From Cyclobacterium sp. (GTDB lineage Bacteria > Bacteroidota > Bacteroidia > Cytophagales > Cyclobacteriaceae), in contig NZ_JABURL010000015.1 in NCBI RefSeq assembly GCF_014762705.1, forward strand, positions 80,812-144,811: 64,000 nucleotides of DNA. The letters run 5' to 3'. The notes under the pieces were generated by a model. That model was not told the DNA's origin. It did no database searches and worked only from the letters and a program-made list of their open reading frames with translations. Positions 46,125 to 55,634 of the stretch are shown here, one piece after another (position 1 is the stretch's first letter; each line of letters opens with the position of its first letter). The position numbers and the translations under genes were made by a program.

Positions 46125-46562
46125 GAGCTAAATTTTGAAGCAGGGTTTTACGATGGAAGAAAACATATACCGGACCATAATAAACCGACAGCGGTCCGGA
46201 ACGCATTCTATATCCGGAATTAAAAGTACGATCCTTTTTGCTATTTTTGAATGAATAGTTTGACTGTTCTCCCAATAAACGATACCACTATACTGGTGAT
46301 ATGGAAGCGTTATCCGATTCAAACCATACGTAAAGAGGTTGGTGGCGTACCAAAAGTGGTATTGAAAAAGTCATTGAATCCTGAAATTATTATTTCTGAA
46401 AGTTTTTCACATTGAGAGCATTTTGGAAACACAAAGCATGGCCATTGGTAAAACTGAGTTTAACATAAAAGATAAAATTTTTGCTTCGGATTTTAATTAT
46501 ATCGGATTCATTACAATTAAATATGCAATCATCATATATTCTGCTGATTTAATTTTCAGATT
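46125..46562. other. Intergenic stretch between modE and the KilA-N remnant
   Basis: No certain gene. CCGGACC/GGTCCGG form an inverted repeat at 46170-46199 upstream of modE. A 54-codon open frame (46251-46415, MNSLTVLPIND...) is present but has no family likeness or signal, so it is not called. Confidence 0.4.
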
Positions 46563-47009
46563 ATGGCGAAAAATAAACTCATAAAAGTTAAAGGTAAAGA
46601 AATCACTCTTTTTTCAACAAAAGTCGATGACTACATTTCGCTTACTGATATGGCCAGGTATCGGGATGCTGAACGCACCAACTACATTATTCAAAACTGG
46701 ATGAGAACCCGTAGCGCTATAGAGTTCTGTGGGCTTTGGGAACAATTAAATAATCCCAACTTTAAAAGCATCGAATTCGATGCCTTTAAAAATCAATCAG
46801 GAGCCAACAGTTTTGCCCTTACTTCTCAAAAATGGATAGAATCTACCAATGCAAAGTGTCAATGCCATGCTCATTCATCAGGGAATGGAACAACCGGAAC
46901 GATTGGCACAGCTCAATCAAATGGCTATCACACAAATAACCTCCCTGCTAAAGCACAAAGACCAGACGAAAAAATTGAATACTTAAATCCGAATACCGGG
47001 CAATTGTAG
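46563..47009 (+). pseudogene. KilA-N domain protein, truncated by an out-of-frame deletion
   Basis: Residues 1-97 are a normal KilA-N start (DDYISLTDMARYRDAERTNY, LWEQLNNPNFKSIEFDAFK, ANSFALTSQKWIESTNA). The family continues with a GRYGG..AHKDIAFEFASWISPEF core, which is missing. Instead the frame reads nonsense to 47009, while from about 46855 another frame gives SVNAMLIHQGMEQPERLAQL and NQMAITQITSLLKHKD, the usual C-terminal end, with a stop at 46984-46986. The simplest reading is an internal deletion that also shifted the frame. KilA-N proteins are DNA-binding and common in phages and mobile islands. Confidence 0.8.
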
Positions 47010-47012
47010 CAT

Positions 47013-47033
47013 AAGCCCTCCACGGCTTTTTTT
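47013..47033 (+). terminator. Short terminator after the KilA-N remnant
   Basis: AAGCC/GGCTT 5-bp stem with a T7 tail 26 bp after the stop of the second frame; weak but in the right place for the ancestral gene. Confidence 0.5.
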
Positions 47034-47132
47034 GTTTTAAGAGACTTTTTTATACAGAAAGTATTGTTTCGTTTGTAATTATTATTAACTTAAAATTTAA
47101 TTCATTCTTGGTGCATTTAAATAACTTTTATC

Positions 47133-47732
47133 ATGAATCCAATTCTCTTCGATGCTCCACCTTTTTTTGACGGTCAATTGTTTTTCCGACTCAAGTTAAT
47201 TTTTGTTTTGGTTCTTTCCTTCGCTATTTCCTTTAAGGTAACAGCTCAAACAGAAGTTAAAAAATTTACCGCAAAGCAGGCAGTCTATCTTGAGGTTGGT
47301 GGAAATGCGGGCCGGTATGCATTCAATTATGGGCGAATATTCCATGAAAAAGGGAAACTTAAGCTAAATGCGAGTGCAGGTTTTTCAATGTTTCATCACA
47401 GATTAAATGCTAAAACAACATGGCTGCCGGTAGTACCCGTAGAGATATCAGCATTTTATGGTAAGTCAAACCATCATCTGGAATTGGGCATGGGAGTTAC
47501 TTCCTACCTAACCAGAAGTTTAGGTTTTGATTCGGAAACATTTCAAACAACCGATAAAGTGGTTTTTGATGCGGGCATACCTTTACGAATTGGCTATAGG
47601 TATCAAAAGCCTGACGGGGGCTTCTTTTTTAGAGTGGGGTACACACCATTTTTTGCCATGCCTAATAAGACCCGCGAAGATTGGGCTTTTCAGCCGGTTT
47701 TTGCAGGCTTGGGTTTGGGAGTGAGTTTTTAA
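47133..47732 (+). CDS. Putative outer-membrane beta-barrel protein
   Basis: 199 residues. A hydrophobic segment ending in FKVTAQ at about residues 20-38 looks like a signal peptide, preceded by 20 unusual residues, so the true start may be a later Met-less codon or the given ATG. The mature part shows repeated beta strands (YLEVGGNAGRYAFNYGRIF, LKLNASAGFSMF, HHLELGMGVTSYL) and a final aromatic residue (GLGLGVSF) as in outer-membrane barrels. Function unknown. Confidence 0.65.
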   Translation: MNPILFDAPPFFDGQLFFRLKLIFVLVLSFAISFKVTAQTEVKKFTAKQAVYLEVGGNAGRYAFNYGRIFHEKGKLKLNASAGFSMFHHRLNAKTTWLPVVPVEISAFYGKSNHHLELGMGVTSYLTRSLGFDSETFQTTDKVVFDAGIPLRIGYRYQKPDGGFFFRVGYTPFFAMPNKTREDWAFQPVFAGLGLGVSF

Positions 47733-47905
47733 ATCGCCACCAATCAAACTCGTTTGCATGCTTACGATTGAATGAGATTGAGGAAGATGGACTATCCATT
47801 CTCTAACGTCTCTCCAGTCTTTCCTTCTCCCATATCCATAGAAAAACTTTATTTGGTAATTGAAATATTCACCTAATTAAATGAAATGTCCTCCAAAATC
47901 AATTC

Positions 47906-50758
47906 TTACCAGCTCCTCGCTCCACCCCTTCCCGGTCCACCACGGTATCCTCCCGGTCTGTCGCCTTCATCAGGCAGATCAGACTTTTTGAAATTACCGA
48001 TGATATAGGTAAAGGAAACCATGGCATAGCGCGTCAGCACATTGGAATACACATCTGTCACAGCCACATCCGAAACGGTCCTGGAAATGCTGTTGTTCTG
48101 CTTGAGCAGGTCAAAGACATATACTTTCAATTCCCCTTTGTTGTTTTTCAGGAAGCGGTAACCTGCTTCGATGTTCCATAACCAGACCGATTGGTCCAAA
48201 CCCTCAGAAAGACCCCTGTAGAGCATGTTGTTGACATTATTAGCGATAAAGGTTTTTCCGTCATTGGGAGAATAATAAAACCGTAGGTTACTGCTTTGAA
48301 TGAAATAATTTTGGTCAAGATTGCTTTGAAGGCTGCTGTTCACGATGGTGTAAGTGGCATTGGTGGAGAGATTGAAATCCACATCTTTGCTGATATTGCT
48401 GGCAAATGTGATGCCCTGCCGTATGTCGATATTTTCGTTCGTGTTCGTTTGCCCGTTGATAATTCCCGGGGTACGGCCATAGCTGATGCCTGGGTTCAGG
48501 TTCACCTTGGTTTTCCATTTTGGAATGCTGGTTCCATAACTTAAAAACAGCCGTGCATTCATTTGTCCATTTAAATTTACAGGACTTGTGATTTGCCCGC
48601 CTCTCCTGAGCAATACTTCATTATTTATCAGGGTATCCTGAGGAGCCACAAACGTACTCGTCCCAATGTAATTATTATTCAAATTGGTAAACAAAAACAC
48701 GAAAAAGGATTTGTTTGTCTCCATATTGAATTTAGACATGTTGACAAACATGGAGTGGTTGTAACTTTGGCCCAGTGAAGGATTACCTACCGAAAGATTC
48801 AAGGGGTTGCTGTTATTGATCACGTTTTGAAGTTGGTTTACGCTAGGCTCGTCTGTTCGGGTCCGATACCTAAACCGGTAACTGGTTCCACTTTCTGTAC
48901 GGTAATTCATGGTCAGTGTAGGCATGATATTTTTAAAATCCCGATAGAAGGTTCCCTCTGTGGGAAACACACTTTCATTATCCAATACCGCATACTGGTA
49001 GTCCAGGTCCATATTGATATTCAATCCCTTGTTGTTGTACCGATATCCTAATCCGGCCCGCTGAGTCAGAAATTTATTATCAAATTCGTTGCTTAAGGCC
49101 GTATCCAAAACCATGATACCCTGTTCGTTGGCCAATTGAAACGTCTTCTGATCCGCAGCACTTTTATTGTTCCCAACCTGATAGGAGAATGTCGCCACCG
49201 ATCTTTCGCTAATGGGCTCGGTATAGGTCAGGTTAGTCCGGTAATTAAACCCATCAGACAAAGCCGTTGTTTCCTGGACCAAGGTATCGAAAGCATTTCT
49301 GACGTAATCTTTGTTGGAAGAGATCAGATCCGTTAACTCATCCCGCTGGTTCCAGGAGGTAAATAAATCAAGCGATACCGTCCGGCCCACCTTATCGAAT
49401 TTGTACCGGTAAGTGAGGCTGTTGGAAAGGGAATAACCCTGCGTCTCATTCTCAGTTAAATTTCGGGTGTCGCTAAGGGAATCCAGGGATTGATCCAGAT
49501 TCAGGCCCTCCAGGTTGCTATACCTGTAATTATCCTGAAAATTAATGCTAGGGCTGATAATCAATGCATTCTTCTCATTGATATCGTATTCCATCCGGGC
49601 ATTCATGCGGTGATTGTTATTATTAATGGTGCTGATTTGGTCTTCCTGATAAATCTGACGCTGGTCTTCCGTGATAACGGTTTCTCTGTTGGTATTTTCG
49701 AAAACCGAATTATCGGTGGCGTTAAAAAAATAACTTCCGGTAAAATTGATTTTCTCGCCCCATTTATCGCTGTAATTTAATCCCAGCGAGTTGGTAGTAA
49801 CGATTCCATTGTTTGATCCTACGCCGAAACTATTTCCGCCCGGGCCACCCCGGCGTCCTCTTCGGCCGCCACCGCCGAGACCTCCACTTACTCCCAACAG
49901 GTCGTCTGATGCAAAGTTTTGCTGGTTCACATTATTGGACATACCGATAATGGAAATTCTTCGGTCTCCATTAAAAAAATTGATGTTTCCACCTACCGAA
50001 TAAGTATTGTCGGTACCATAACCTCCATAAACCCTGCCGAAATAGCTGTTGCGCATGTTTCCCTTGGTGATGATGTTGATGGTTTTGGCATAGTTGCCAT
50101 CATCCAAACCCGTAAGCCGGGACTGATCGGATCGCTGGTCCAGCACCTCCACACTGGAGATGGCATCGGCCGGCAGGTTTCTCAGGGCGATGGAAGGATC
50201 ATTTCCAAAGAATTCCCTGCCGTCCACCAATATCTTTTGCACCTGCTCGCCCTGTGCCTGCACCTGACCGTTTTCAATGGTAATGCCCGGAAGCTTACCA
50301 ATAAGGTCCTCTGCCATGGCGTTTTCCTTGGTTTTAAACGCATTGGCATTGAAAACTGCTGTATCTCCCCTCATTTCACCTACAGCATTTTCGCCTTCGA
50401 TGACCACTTCACCCAACAGGTTGCTGTCTTCGCTTATGGCAATGGTACCCAGGTCCAGGGGCATTCCCCGGCTAAATTCCCGGGTGACTTTTTCAAAACC
50501 CACATATGTGATTTCAAGTTTGAAAACCGGTAGACGGGGATACGCAATACTAAAAGTTCCATCCGGACCGGTAGTAGTGTTGCTGATCAGGGAATCCTGC
50601 TGTGTTTTTAAAAGTACATTGGCGCCAATCATCGGATCCTGGCTGTCCTTTTCAATGATCTTGCCCTTAATCAGGGGCACATTCTGGCGATCCTGCCTGG
50701 CCAGAAGTCCGGTAGTGGCCAATAAGCCAATGCAGACAAATAGAATAAAAATCCTCAT
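47906..50758 (-). CDS. TonB-dependent receptor-like outer-membrane protein
   Basis: 950 residues with signal peptide, an N-terminal carboxypeptidase-regulatory-like domain (about 28-115; IKGKIIEKDSQDPMIGANVLL in parts), a plug with AMAEDLIGKLPGI and QKILVDGREFFGNDP (about 140-200), and a large beta-barrel. It lacks the clear TonB box of siderophore receptors, as do many OMP_b-brl_3 proteins. Two unusual Gly/Arg-rich stretches occur: GGLGGGGRRGRRGGPGG near residue 298 and GGYRGGPGRGGARSW at the C-terminus, where a barrel would normally end in an aromatic residue. Ligand unknown; no SusD partner follows. Confidence 0.9.
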   Translation of the reverse strand: MRIFILFVCIGLLATTGLLARQDRQNVPLIKGKIIEKDSQDPMIGANVLLKTQQDSLISNTTTGPDGTFSIAYPRLPVFKLEITYVGFEKVTREFSRGMPLDLGTIAISEDSNLLGEVVIEGENAVGEMRGDTAVFNANAFKTKENAMAEDLIGKLPGITIENGQVQAQGEQVQKILVDGREFFGNDPSIALRNLPADAISSVEVLDQRSDQSRLTGLDDGNYAKTINIITKGNMRNSYFGRVYGGYGTDNTYSVGGNINFFNGDRRISIIGMSNNVNQQNFASDDLLGVSGGLGGGGRRGRRGGPGGNSFGVGSNNGIVTTNSLGLNYSDKWGEKINFTGSYFFNATDNSVFENTNRETVITEDQRQIYQEDQISTINNNNHRMNARMEYDINEKNALIISPSINFQDNYRYSNLEGLNLDQSLDSLSDTRNLTENETQGYSLSNSLTYRYKFDKVGRTVSLDLFTSWNQRDELTDLISSNKDYVRNAFDTLVQETTALSDGFNYRTNLTYTEPISERSVATFSYQVGNNKSAADQKTFQLANEQGIMVLDTALSNEFDNKFLTQRAGLGYRYNNKGLNINMDLDYQYAVLDNESVFPTEGTFYRDFKNIMPTLTMNYRTESGTSYRFRYRTRTDEPSVNQLQNVINNSNPLNLSVGNPSLGQSYNHSMFVNMSKFNMETNKSFFVFLFTNLNNNYIGTSTFVAPQDTLINNEVLLRRGGQITSPVNLNGQMNARLFLSYGTSIPKWKTKVNLNPGISYGRTPGIINGQTNTNENIDIRQGITFASNISKDVDFNLSTNATYTIVNSSLQSNLDQNYFIQSSNLRFYYSPNDGKTFIANNVNNMLYRGLSEGLDQSVWLWNIEAGYRFLKNNKGELKVYVFDLLKQNNSISRTVSDVAVTDVYSNVLTRYAMVSFTYIIGNFKKSDLPDEGDRPGGYRGGPGRGGARSW

Positions 50759-51038
50759 ATTTTAATGCGATTATTAAATACAAGAATTAGACCTCATTAC
50801 TTGTCCCGGGTTTAACCGCTCACAAAAAAAGATTTAAATGGCAAATAAAAACATCAAGTGGCTAAAATTAGGGGGCAAGGTATAAATACCAGAATTTTGG
50901 CCCTGATCTCCTCTCAAGGCTTGATTGAAAGAGTTGTGTGTATTAAGTTATTTCATTAGATCCCACTGCAAGGCTTTTTGCATCGAAGATAGCTCAAAAG
51001 CGCATCGGTATACCCGACGGTTTTGGCCTGACTTGATA

Positions 51039-51377
51039 CTAAGCACCTATAGAAACAATTTCCCTGTAATTGATACCCATATGACTGTTGTCATAGACGA
51101 CTTGTCCATCCTTGATGACGATCACCTGTGGGGAGGCATGGGCTACCCCAAACTCGGAAACGATGGCATTGGAAACTTCCCTGTGTGCAATCAGGTCTAA
51201 AAAATAAGCAGATAAGCGGTCATAGTCTTCGGCTTTCCAGCTCCTTTCCATGCGGTTCCAGGCCATGCTGCTGATAGAGCATCTGGTAGAATGCTTGAAA
51301 ATAACCACAGGCTTGCCTTTGCTTTCTTCCTTGATTTGATCCAGTTGGGATAATTTATCTAATTTTTTCCAGCTCAT
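51039..51377 (-). CDS. ytxJ: YtxJ family bacillithiol-linked monothiol redox protein
   Basis: 112 residues, thioredoxin fold with the single active Cys in FKHSTRCSIS (C-S-I-S, no resolving Cys), then DLIAHREVSNAIVSEFGVAHASPQVIVIK with the cis-Pro at SPQ. YtxJ/BrxC proteins remove bacillithiol from mixed disulfides, which suggests that this organism makes bacillithiol. Stands alone. Confidence 0.9.
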   Translation of the reverse strand: MSWKKLDKLSQLDQIKEESKGKPVVIFKHSTRCSISSMAWNRMERSWKAEDYDRLSAYFLDLIAHREVSNAIVSEFGVAHASPQVIVIKDGQVVYDNSHMGINYREIVSIGA

Positions 51378-51457
51378 ATTTCAGGTTGATTTACGCCAAG
51401 AATAACCAAAAAGGGTGGGTTTAAAGTTCAAAACAGTAAAAAAATTTTGAATTCGCC

Positions 51458-51465
51458 TATATTTG
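51458..51465 (+). promoter_or_regulatory. -7 box TATATTTG before the DUF4403 gene
   Basis: Exact TAnnTTTG match, 65 bp before the start codon; no standard -33 partner at 19-20 nt. Confidence 0.4.
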
Positions 51466-51530
51466 TCATTACAATTAAAATAATCTGGATGCAGCACCTC
51501 AATCATCCTATTCATTCGTTCTAGTATAAC

Positions 51531-52928
51531 ATGTATCGATATAGCTTATTTATCCTGATTTCTTTCCTTGCATTCACCGGATGGGCTTGCCGAAGCCTGC
51601 CCATGGGCGGACCCGAGGCACTGGAGCCCCCTCCTCCGCTGCCTAAGGCCAATGCGACAGTTAACCTTAGCCTTGAAATTCCCCTTTCTTTCTTGGAAGA
51701 TCAGATCAATAATAGTCTGGACAAGCAATTGTTTAATGAAAAAGACCTGGAATTCGGGGATGGGCTATATGCAGATGTAGACCTGGATAAAACCGGTCTG
51801 CTGGAGCTGACTGCTAAAGAAAATGGTAAAATACTGTTGGCCTTACCTGTTTTTCTGGATGGCAAATTGAGACTGGAAAAGCGGCTCTTTGGACAAAGGA
51901 TAGCCACAGCCATTCCTTTTCAGGAAAATTTGACGCCACAGATTAGTTTTTTACCCGTACTGAAAGAAAATTGGGCATTTGATATAGAAGGATTGGATAT
52001 CTTGTCCTGGGGAAAAGCTCTGGAATACGATCTATTGGGTTTTAAAATTGATTTTGAGCCCATGGTAAAGCGACAGATGGTGGCCATCATGGAAAATCAA
52101 CTGCGCGGCGGAGCATTGGCAGCCGTTGATTTTAAGCGTATCGCTGATAATTTCTGGTCTTCATTTGGCAGGCCCAGGTATGTAGAGAATGGTCTTTCCG
52201 GTACCTACATCTACCCGCATGCAGAAAAATTAAAAGTTCATGAGACCTTCACCACCGACCAGATGCTGCAATTGAATTTTGGTCTGGAAGGAGAAATGCG
52301 AAGCCAAAAAGACAGGCCACTGGCCACCCAGCTTTCCCCACTTCCGGAAATTTCCCTGGAGCAATCCTTTGGAAACGAGCTAAACATCACTACACCCCTT
52401 ACCATTGGTTTCAATGAAATTTCCAGCTACCTCAATGAATCCCTTAAGGACAGCCTGATTACCCTGGACAGGAAAACCCAGCTCTTGCCCAAGGATTTCA
52501 GCATCCGGCATTATGGCGAAAATACCATGATCATTTTGGATTTTCTGGCCAAACGACTTGGCAAAAAAGACCTGGAAGGGAAGTTTTATTTGGCAGGACA
52601 ACCGACCTTTGACCCTGAAATTAACGCCATAAGGTTAGAAAATGTAGATTTCCGGCTGGAAACCGAAAACTTTTTTGCCAACATGACCAATTGGATGAGG
52701 CGCAGGAAGATCATGAAAATCATCCAAAAACAAGGGGTTATCCCTGTAGGCGATTACTTGAATAATGCACAGGCTGCTTTATTGGAAATGGGAGACTGGG
52801 AAACGGATTTTGCCTCATTTGCCCTGAAAAAACCGGCTATTTCCATTTCTGGGATTTATCCAACCAGCAGCGCATTGGTCATTTATGTACAAACGAAAGC
52901 CGACATTCAAATGAATTGGAACAAATAA
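51531..52928 (+). CDS. DUF4403 family lipoprotein
   Basis: 465 residues with a lipobox (FLAFTGWAC) after a short signal. The body is two related beta-rich halves with the phrases VNLSLEIPLSFLEDQINNSL near residue 44 and TTPLTIGFNEISSYLNESL near 290, the repeat pattern of DUF4403. The family is typical of Bacteroidota and likely sits on the periplasmic face of the outer membrane, perhaps moving lipids as other BPI/TULIP-like folds do; that is inference. Convergent with the exonuclease gene. Confidence 0.85.
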   Translation: MYRYSLFILISFLAFTGWACRSLPMGGPEALEPPPPLPKANATVNLSLEIPLSFLEDQINNSLDKQLFNEKDLEFGDGLYADVDLDKTGLLELTAKENGKILLALPVFLDGKLRLEKRLFGQRIATAIPFQENLTPQISFLPVLKENWAFDIEGLDILSWGKALEYDLLGFKIDFEPMVKRQMVAIMENQLRGGALAAVDFKRIADNFWSSFGRPRYVENGLSGTYIYPHAEKLKVHETFTTDQMLQLNFGLEGEMRSQKDRPLATQLSPLPEISLEQSFGNELNITTPLTIGFNEISSYLNESLKDSLITLDRKTQLLPKDFSIRHYGENTMIILDFLAKRLGKKDLEGKFYLAGQPTFDPEINAIRLENVDFRLETENFFANMTNWMRRRKIMKIIQKQGVIPVGDYLNNAQAALLEMGDWETDFASFALKKPAISISGIYPTSSALVIYVQTKADIQMNWNK

Positions 52929-52932
52929 AATT

Positions 52933-53607
52933 TTAACCCATAAGGTCAGCAAAAGTTTTTATCCCCTTCTTTTCCGCAGCTTTTAAAAGTTTGACCAATA
53001 ATTGGGCGGCCAGCAGGGCATCTCCTGCAGCCGTATGCCTGTCATCAGGGGAAATAGCATACCGCTCGCAAAGTTTGTCCAGGGAATAATCCGTGGAAAC
53101 CACTGCCTGAGGATCGTAAAATTTACCCATATCCAATCTTAGGGCCAGATTAAAAGTATCCAGGACCGGATTTTTTATTTTTCCTAGCCCAATGGATCTG
53201 CCCACCCTTTCCATCATGGCCAGGTCAAAGCCCAGATGGTGTCCTACCAGGATTTTATGCTGGGCATCGTCCAGAAAACTTCGGATTAGCTGTTCTCTGC
53301 TCACATAGGGCCTTTCACGCACCAAACCATGCACTTTTATGGCTTCCCGGTTCCTTTTTTTTGGCCTAAGGTAAAATTCCCTGGCGCTGGCAATCCTGAT
53401 CCGGTTATGGCTAACCTGCACCGCCCCATAGGAAAGTACAAGATCTCTTTTGATATCCAAACCAGTTGTTTCCGTATCGATAACCAGAAATTCCAGTTCC
53501 GATACTGGTTTTCCTCCTGCGATTTTTCGCTCCATCGACTTTTCATACACTTTGATAAATTCCGGTTTAGGAAGAGGCGCAAAACCAAATAGTTTTTTCC
53601 AGTCCAT
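52933..53607 (-). CDS. DEDDh 3'-5' exonuclease (DnaQ/PolC-like)
   Basis: 224 residues from MDWKKLFGF; a TTG further up would overlap the preceding gene. The catalytic motifs are complete: VIDTETTGLD (DxE), LVGHHLGFDLAMM (D) and DRHTAAGDALLAAQ (HxxxxD). This form is found next to DUF294/CBS proteins in the acetate clusters of many bacteria. The start lies 1 bp after the stop of that gene, so they are coupled. Confidence 0.93.
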   Translation of the reverse strand: MDWKKLFGFAPLPKPEFIKVYEKSMERKIAGGKPVSELEFLVIDTETTGLDIKRDLVLSYGAVQVSHNRIRIASAREFYLRPKKRNREAIKVHGLVRERPYVSREQLIRSFLDDAQHKILVGHHLGFDLAMMERVGRSIGLGKIKNPVLDTFNLALRLDMGKFYDPQAVVSTDYSLDKLCERYAISPDDRHTAAGDALLAAQLLVKLLKAAEKKGIKTFADLMG

Positions 53608-53608
53608 A

Positions 53609-55555
53609 TCAGTTGCCAAAATAATCTAACTGAAACCTGACTTTCAGAATTTTTTGAATTTCATCAATGGGAAAAAAAGCATTTTTCAACAATTGCCTTT
53701 GCAACTTTCCCAGGCTGTCGGGCTGAATAAACCTTCCCGAGGAGGCTGTTGATAATCCCTCTAGTGCACGTATCCGCATAAAAATCTCATAGGCTTTCCC
53801 TGCATCCCTGTAAAGTGCGGCCTGACTGGGTTCAAGCTCGGCTAACTTTTCATACCTTTTGAAGGTATTGTTGATGCCCACCACCTGGTGGCTAAGAATC
53901 AATACCCTGGCTGCATCTGCCAGGGGCATCATGGCCCTAAGCTTGATATCAAATTTTTCTGCGTGCCTACCGGATTTTTCAATCATAAAATTCCTGAAAA
54001 AGCCGAGAGGCGGAGGGTTTAACAAGGCATTTTTGGCAAAAAAATTCAGAAATACCTTCGCCTGGTTGATTTCCTCATATACATGTTGGGTCAAAGCATC
54101 AGCCAATGCCTGCTTGCCACTTACTGCCCGAAAATCAAAAAATATGGTTGCCATCATCAGAGATTGTGGATCGGGTTCCCTTATCCACTGGCTAAAGTAC
54201 TTTTTCCACTGTCCAAGTGGCTGGCACCATTGGGGGTTATTGGCCATCATCTCGGCAGGACAGGAATGAAAGTCACAGGCAAATAGAATATCCATTACAT
54301 CTCTGGCAATCAGGTGCATGAAGTTCTGTGCCTTTTCCTTCAGCTCATCGGCTACATCTTCATACACAATGGCATTGTCCAGGTCTGTTCTGAGCAATTG
54401 CTCTCCTCTCCCTTCAGAACCCAGGGCCAAAAAACAAAATTGAAGGTCCCTTAGCTCAGGGAAAACCGCTTCGTGTCTGGACCTGGCCATGGAAATGGCA
54501 CGTCGGATTAGGGTATCGTTGATCTCGGTAAGTATCCCTGCGATAAATTCTATGGCCAGTTCATTTTCCAGGAAATATTTCAGCATGCCTTCGGCCTGAT
54601 TTCTCAGTTTGGCCAATTCATGGATATCCTGGCTTTCCTGTAGGGCTTTGATCAATACTGCCGGGCTGTTTCCCTGCGAAAGCAGGATATCATGGTCTGA
54701 AATAATCCCTATCAAAGGTGAATCAGAACTGCCGTCTTCCGTGAAAACCAGATGATGCAAACGGTGTTTGACCATATTCAGGTAAACCTGGGAAAATTCC
54801 ATGTCCTTTTTGGCGGTTACCACGGGCTGGCTCATGATTTTTGTTACAGGGGTACTATAGGGTAGGTTTTGGGCAATCAATCGATTTCTGAGATCTTTAT
54901 CGGTAATGATTCCCTTAGGATGTTTGTTTTGGTCCACAATGATAATGGAACCTACTTTCTCCCGGCTCATTTTCTGCACCGCCTCAGCAACCGTATTACC
55001 GGTATGACAATAAATGACCGGATGGGAAAATTGAATAGTAGTTTGGCCGGAAAAAAGCATCAGACCATTTTCGTTGGTATCCCGCCCAAACAGTGTCCTT
55101 ACTTTTTGGGTTTGGGATAATCCGGAACGGACCACTACTTGTCCCGATGCGAAGCCTGATGCAAAATAAAGGCTCACTTTATTGTTTTCGCTCAGGATTT
55201 TTTCAAATACCCCGACAGGTACCGCCATGACCAGACTGTTTTCATCTGCACGGGCATTGAGGATATAAGGTCTTTTGCCAAGCAAGGCCAGCACCCCAAA
55301 TACATCTCCTTCGTCACAGATTTCTACTGTTTCTTCCTTTCCTTCAAAATGATCTGTTAACTTAATGGCACCTTCTTTGACTACAAAAAAATAACTTTTA
55401 GCAGGCTCACCTTTTTGGAACAAAAATTCCCCTTCCTCAAAATAAACCAAATCAACTTCCCTGCCCACCTGAGCAAGCAGTTCAGGGGACAAAAAACTAA
55501 ATGGAGGATACTTTTTTAAGAATTCAATGACCCTATTGACAATAACATTGGCCAT
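53609..55555 (-). CDS. cNMP-binding/CBS pair/DUF294 nucleotidyltransferase-like protein
   Basis: 648 residues. Residues about 20-135 are a cyclic-nucleotide-binding fold (FLFQKGEPAKSYFFVVKEGAIKL, parts), 160-300 a CBS pair (EAVQKMSREKVGSIIIVD, TDKDLRNRL), about 325-470 a DUF294 nucleotidyltransferase core with LGSEGRGEQLLRTDLDNAIVYED (parts), and 480-640 its C-terminal helical domain. Such proteins are thought to sense nucleotides and modify or regulate a partner. It sits between acetyl-CoA synthetase and the exonuclease in the widely kept acetate cluster. Confidence 0.93.
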   Translation of the reverse strand: MANVIVNRVIEFLKKYPPFSFLSPELLAQVGREVDLVYFEEGEFLFQKGEPAKSYFFVVKEGAIKLTDHFEGKEETVEICDEGDVFGVLALLGKRPYILNARADENSLVMAVPVGVFEKILSENNKVSLYFASGFASGQVVVRSGLSQTQKVRTLFGRDTNENGLMLFSGQTTIQFSHPVIYCHTGNTVAEAVQKMSREKVGSIIIVDQNKHPKGIITDKDLRNRLIAQNLPYSTPVTKIMSQPVVTAKKDMEFSQVYLNMVKHRLHHLVFTEDGSSDSPLIGIISDHDILLSQGNSPAVLIKALQESQDIHELAKLRNQAEGMLKYFLENELAIEFIAGILTEINDTLIRRAISMARSRHEAVFPELRDLQFCFLALGSEGRGEQLLRTDLDNAIVYEDVADELKEKAQNFMHLIARDVMDILFACDFHSCPAEMMANNPQWCQPLGQWKKYFSQWIREPDPQSLMMATIFFDFRAVSGKQALADALTQHVYEEINQAKVFLNFFAKNALLNPPPLGFFRNFMIEKSGRHAEKFDIKLRAMMPLADAARVLILSHQVVGINNTFKRYEKLAELEPSQAALYRDAGKAYEIFMRIRALEGLSTASSGRFIQPDSLGKLQRQLLKNAFFPIDEIQKILKVRFQLDYFGN

Positions 55556-55580
55556 ATCGGAGCTTTGCTAAGAAATGAAA

Positions 55581-55612
55581 GGGAAAGGTGTGGACAAACC
55601 TACACCTTTCCC
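55581..55612 (-). terminator. Hairpin between acs and the DUF294 gene
   Basis: Perfect 11-bp stem GGGAAAGGTGT/ACACCTTTCCC with a 10-nt loop, followed on the minus strand by a moderately T-rich stretch (TTTCATTTCTT). Sits 23 bp after the acs stop and may lower expression of the downstream pair. Confidence 0.65.
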
Positions 55613-55634
55613 CATTAGTAACAAGGGTAAGCCT

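Noticed and set aside
46251..46415. 54-codon open frame before the KilA-N remnant
   Set aside because: No family likeness, no promoter and no conserved neighbour; cannot be told from chance in AT-rich DNA.
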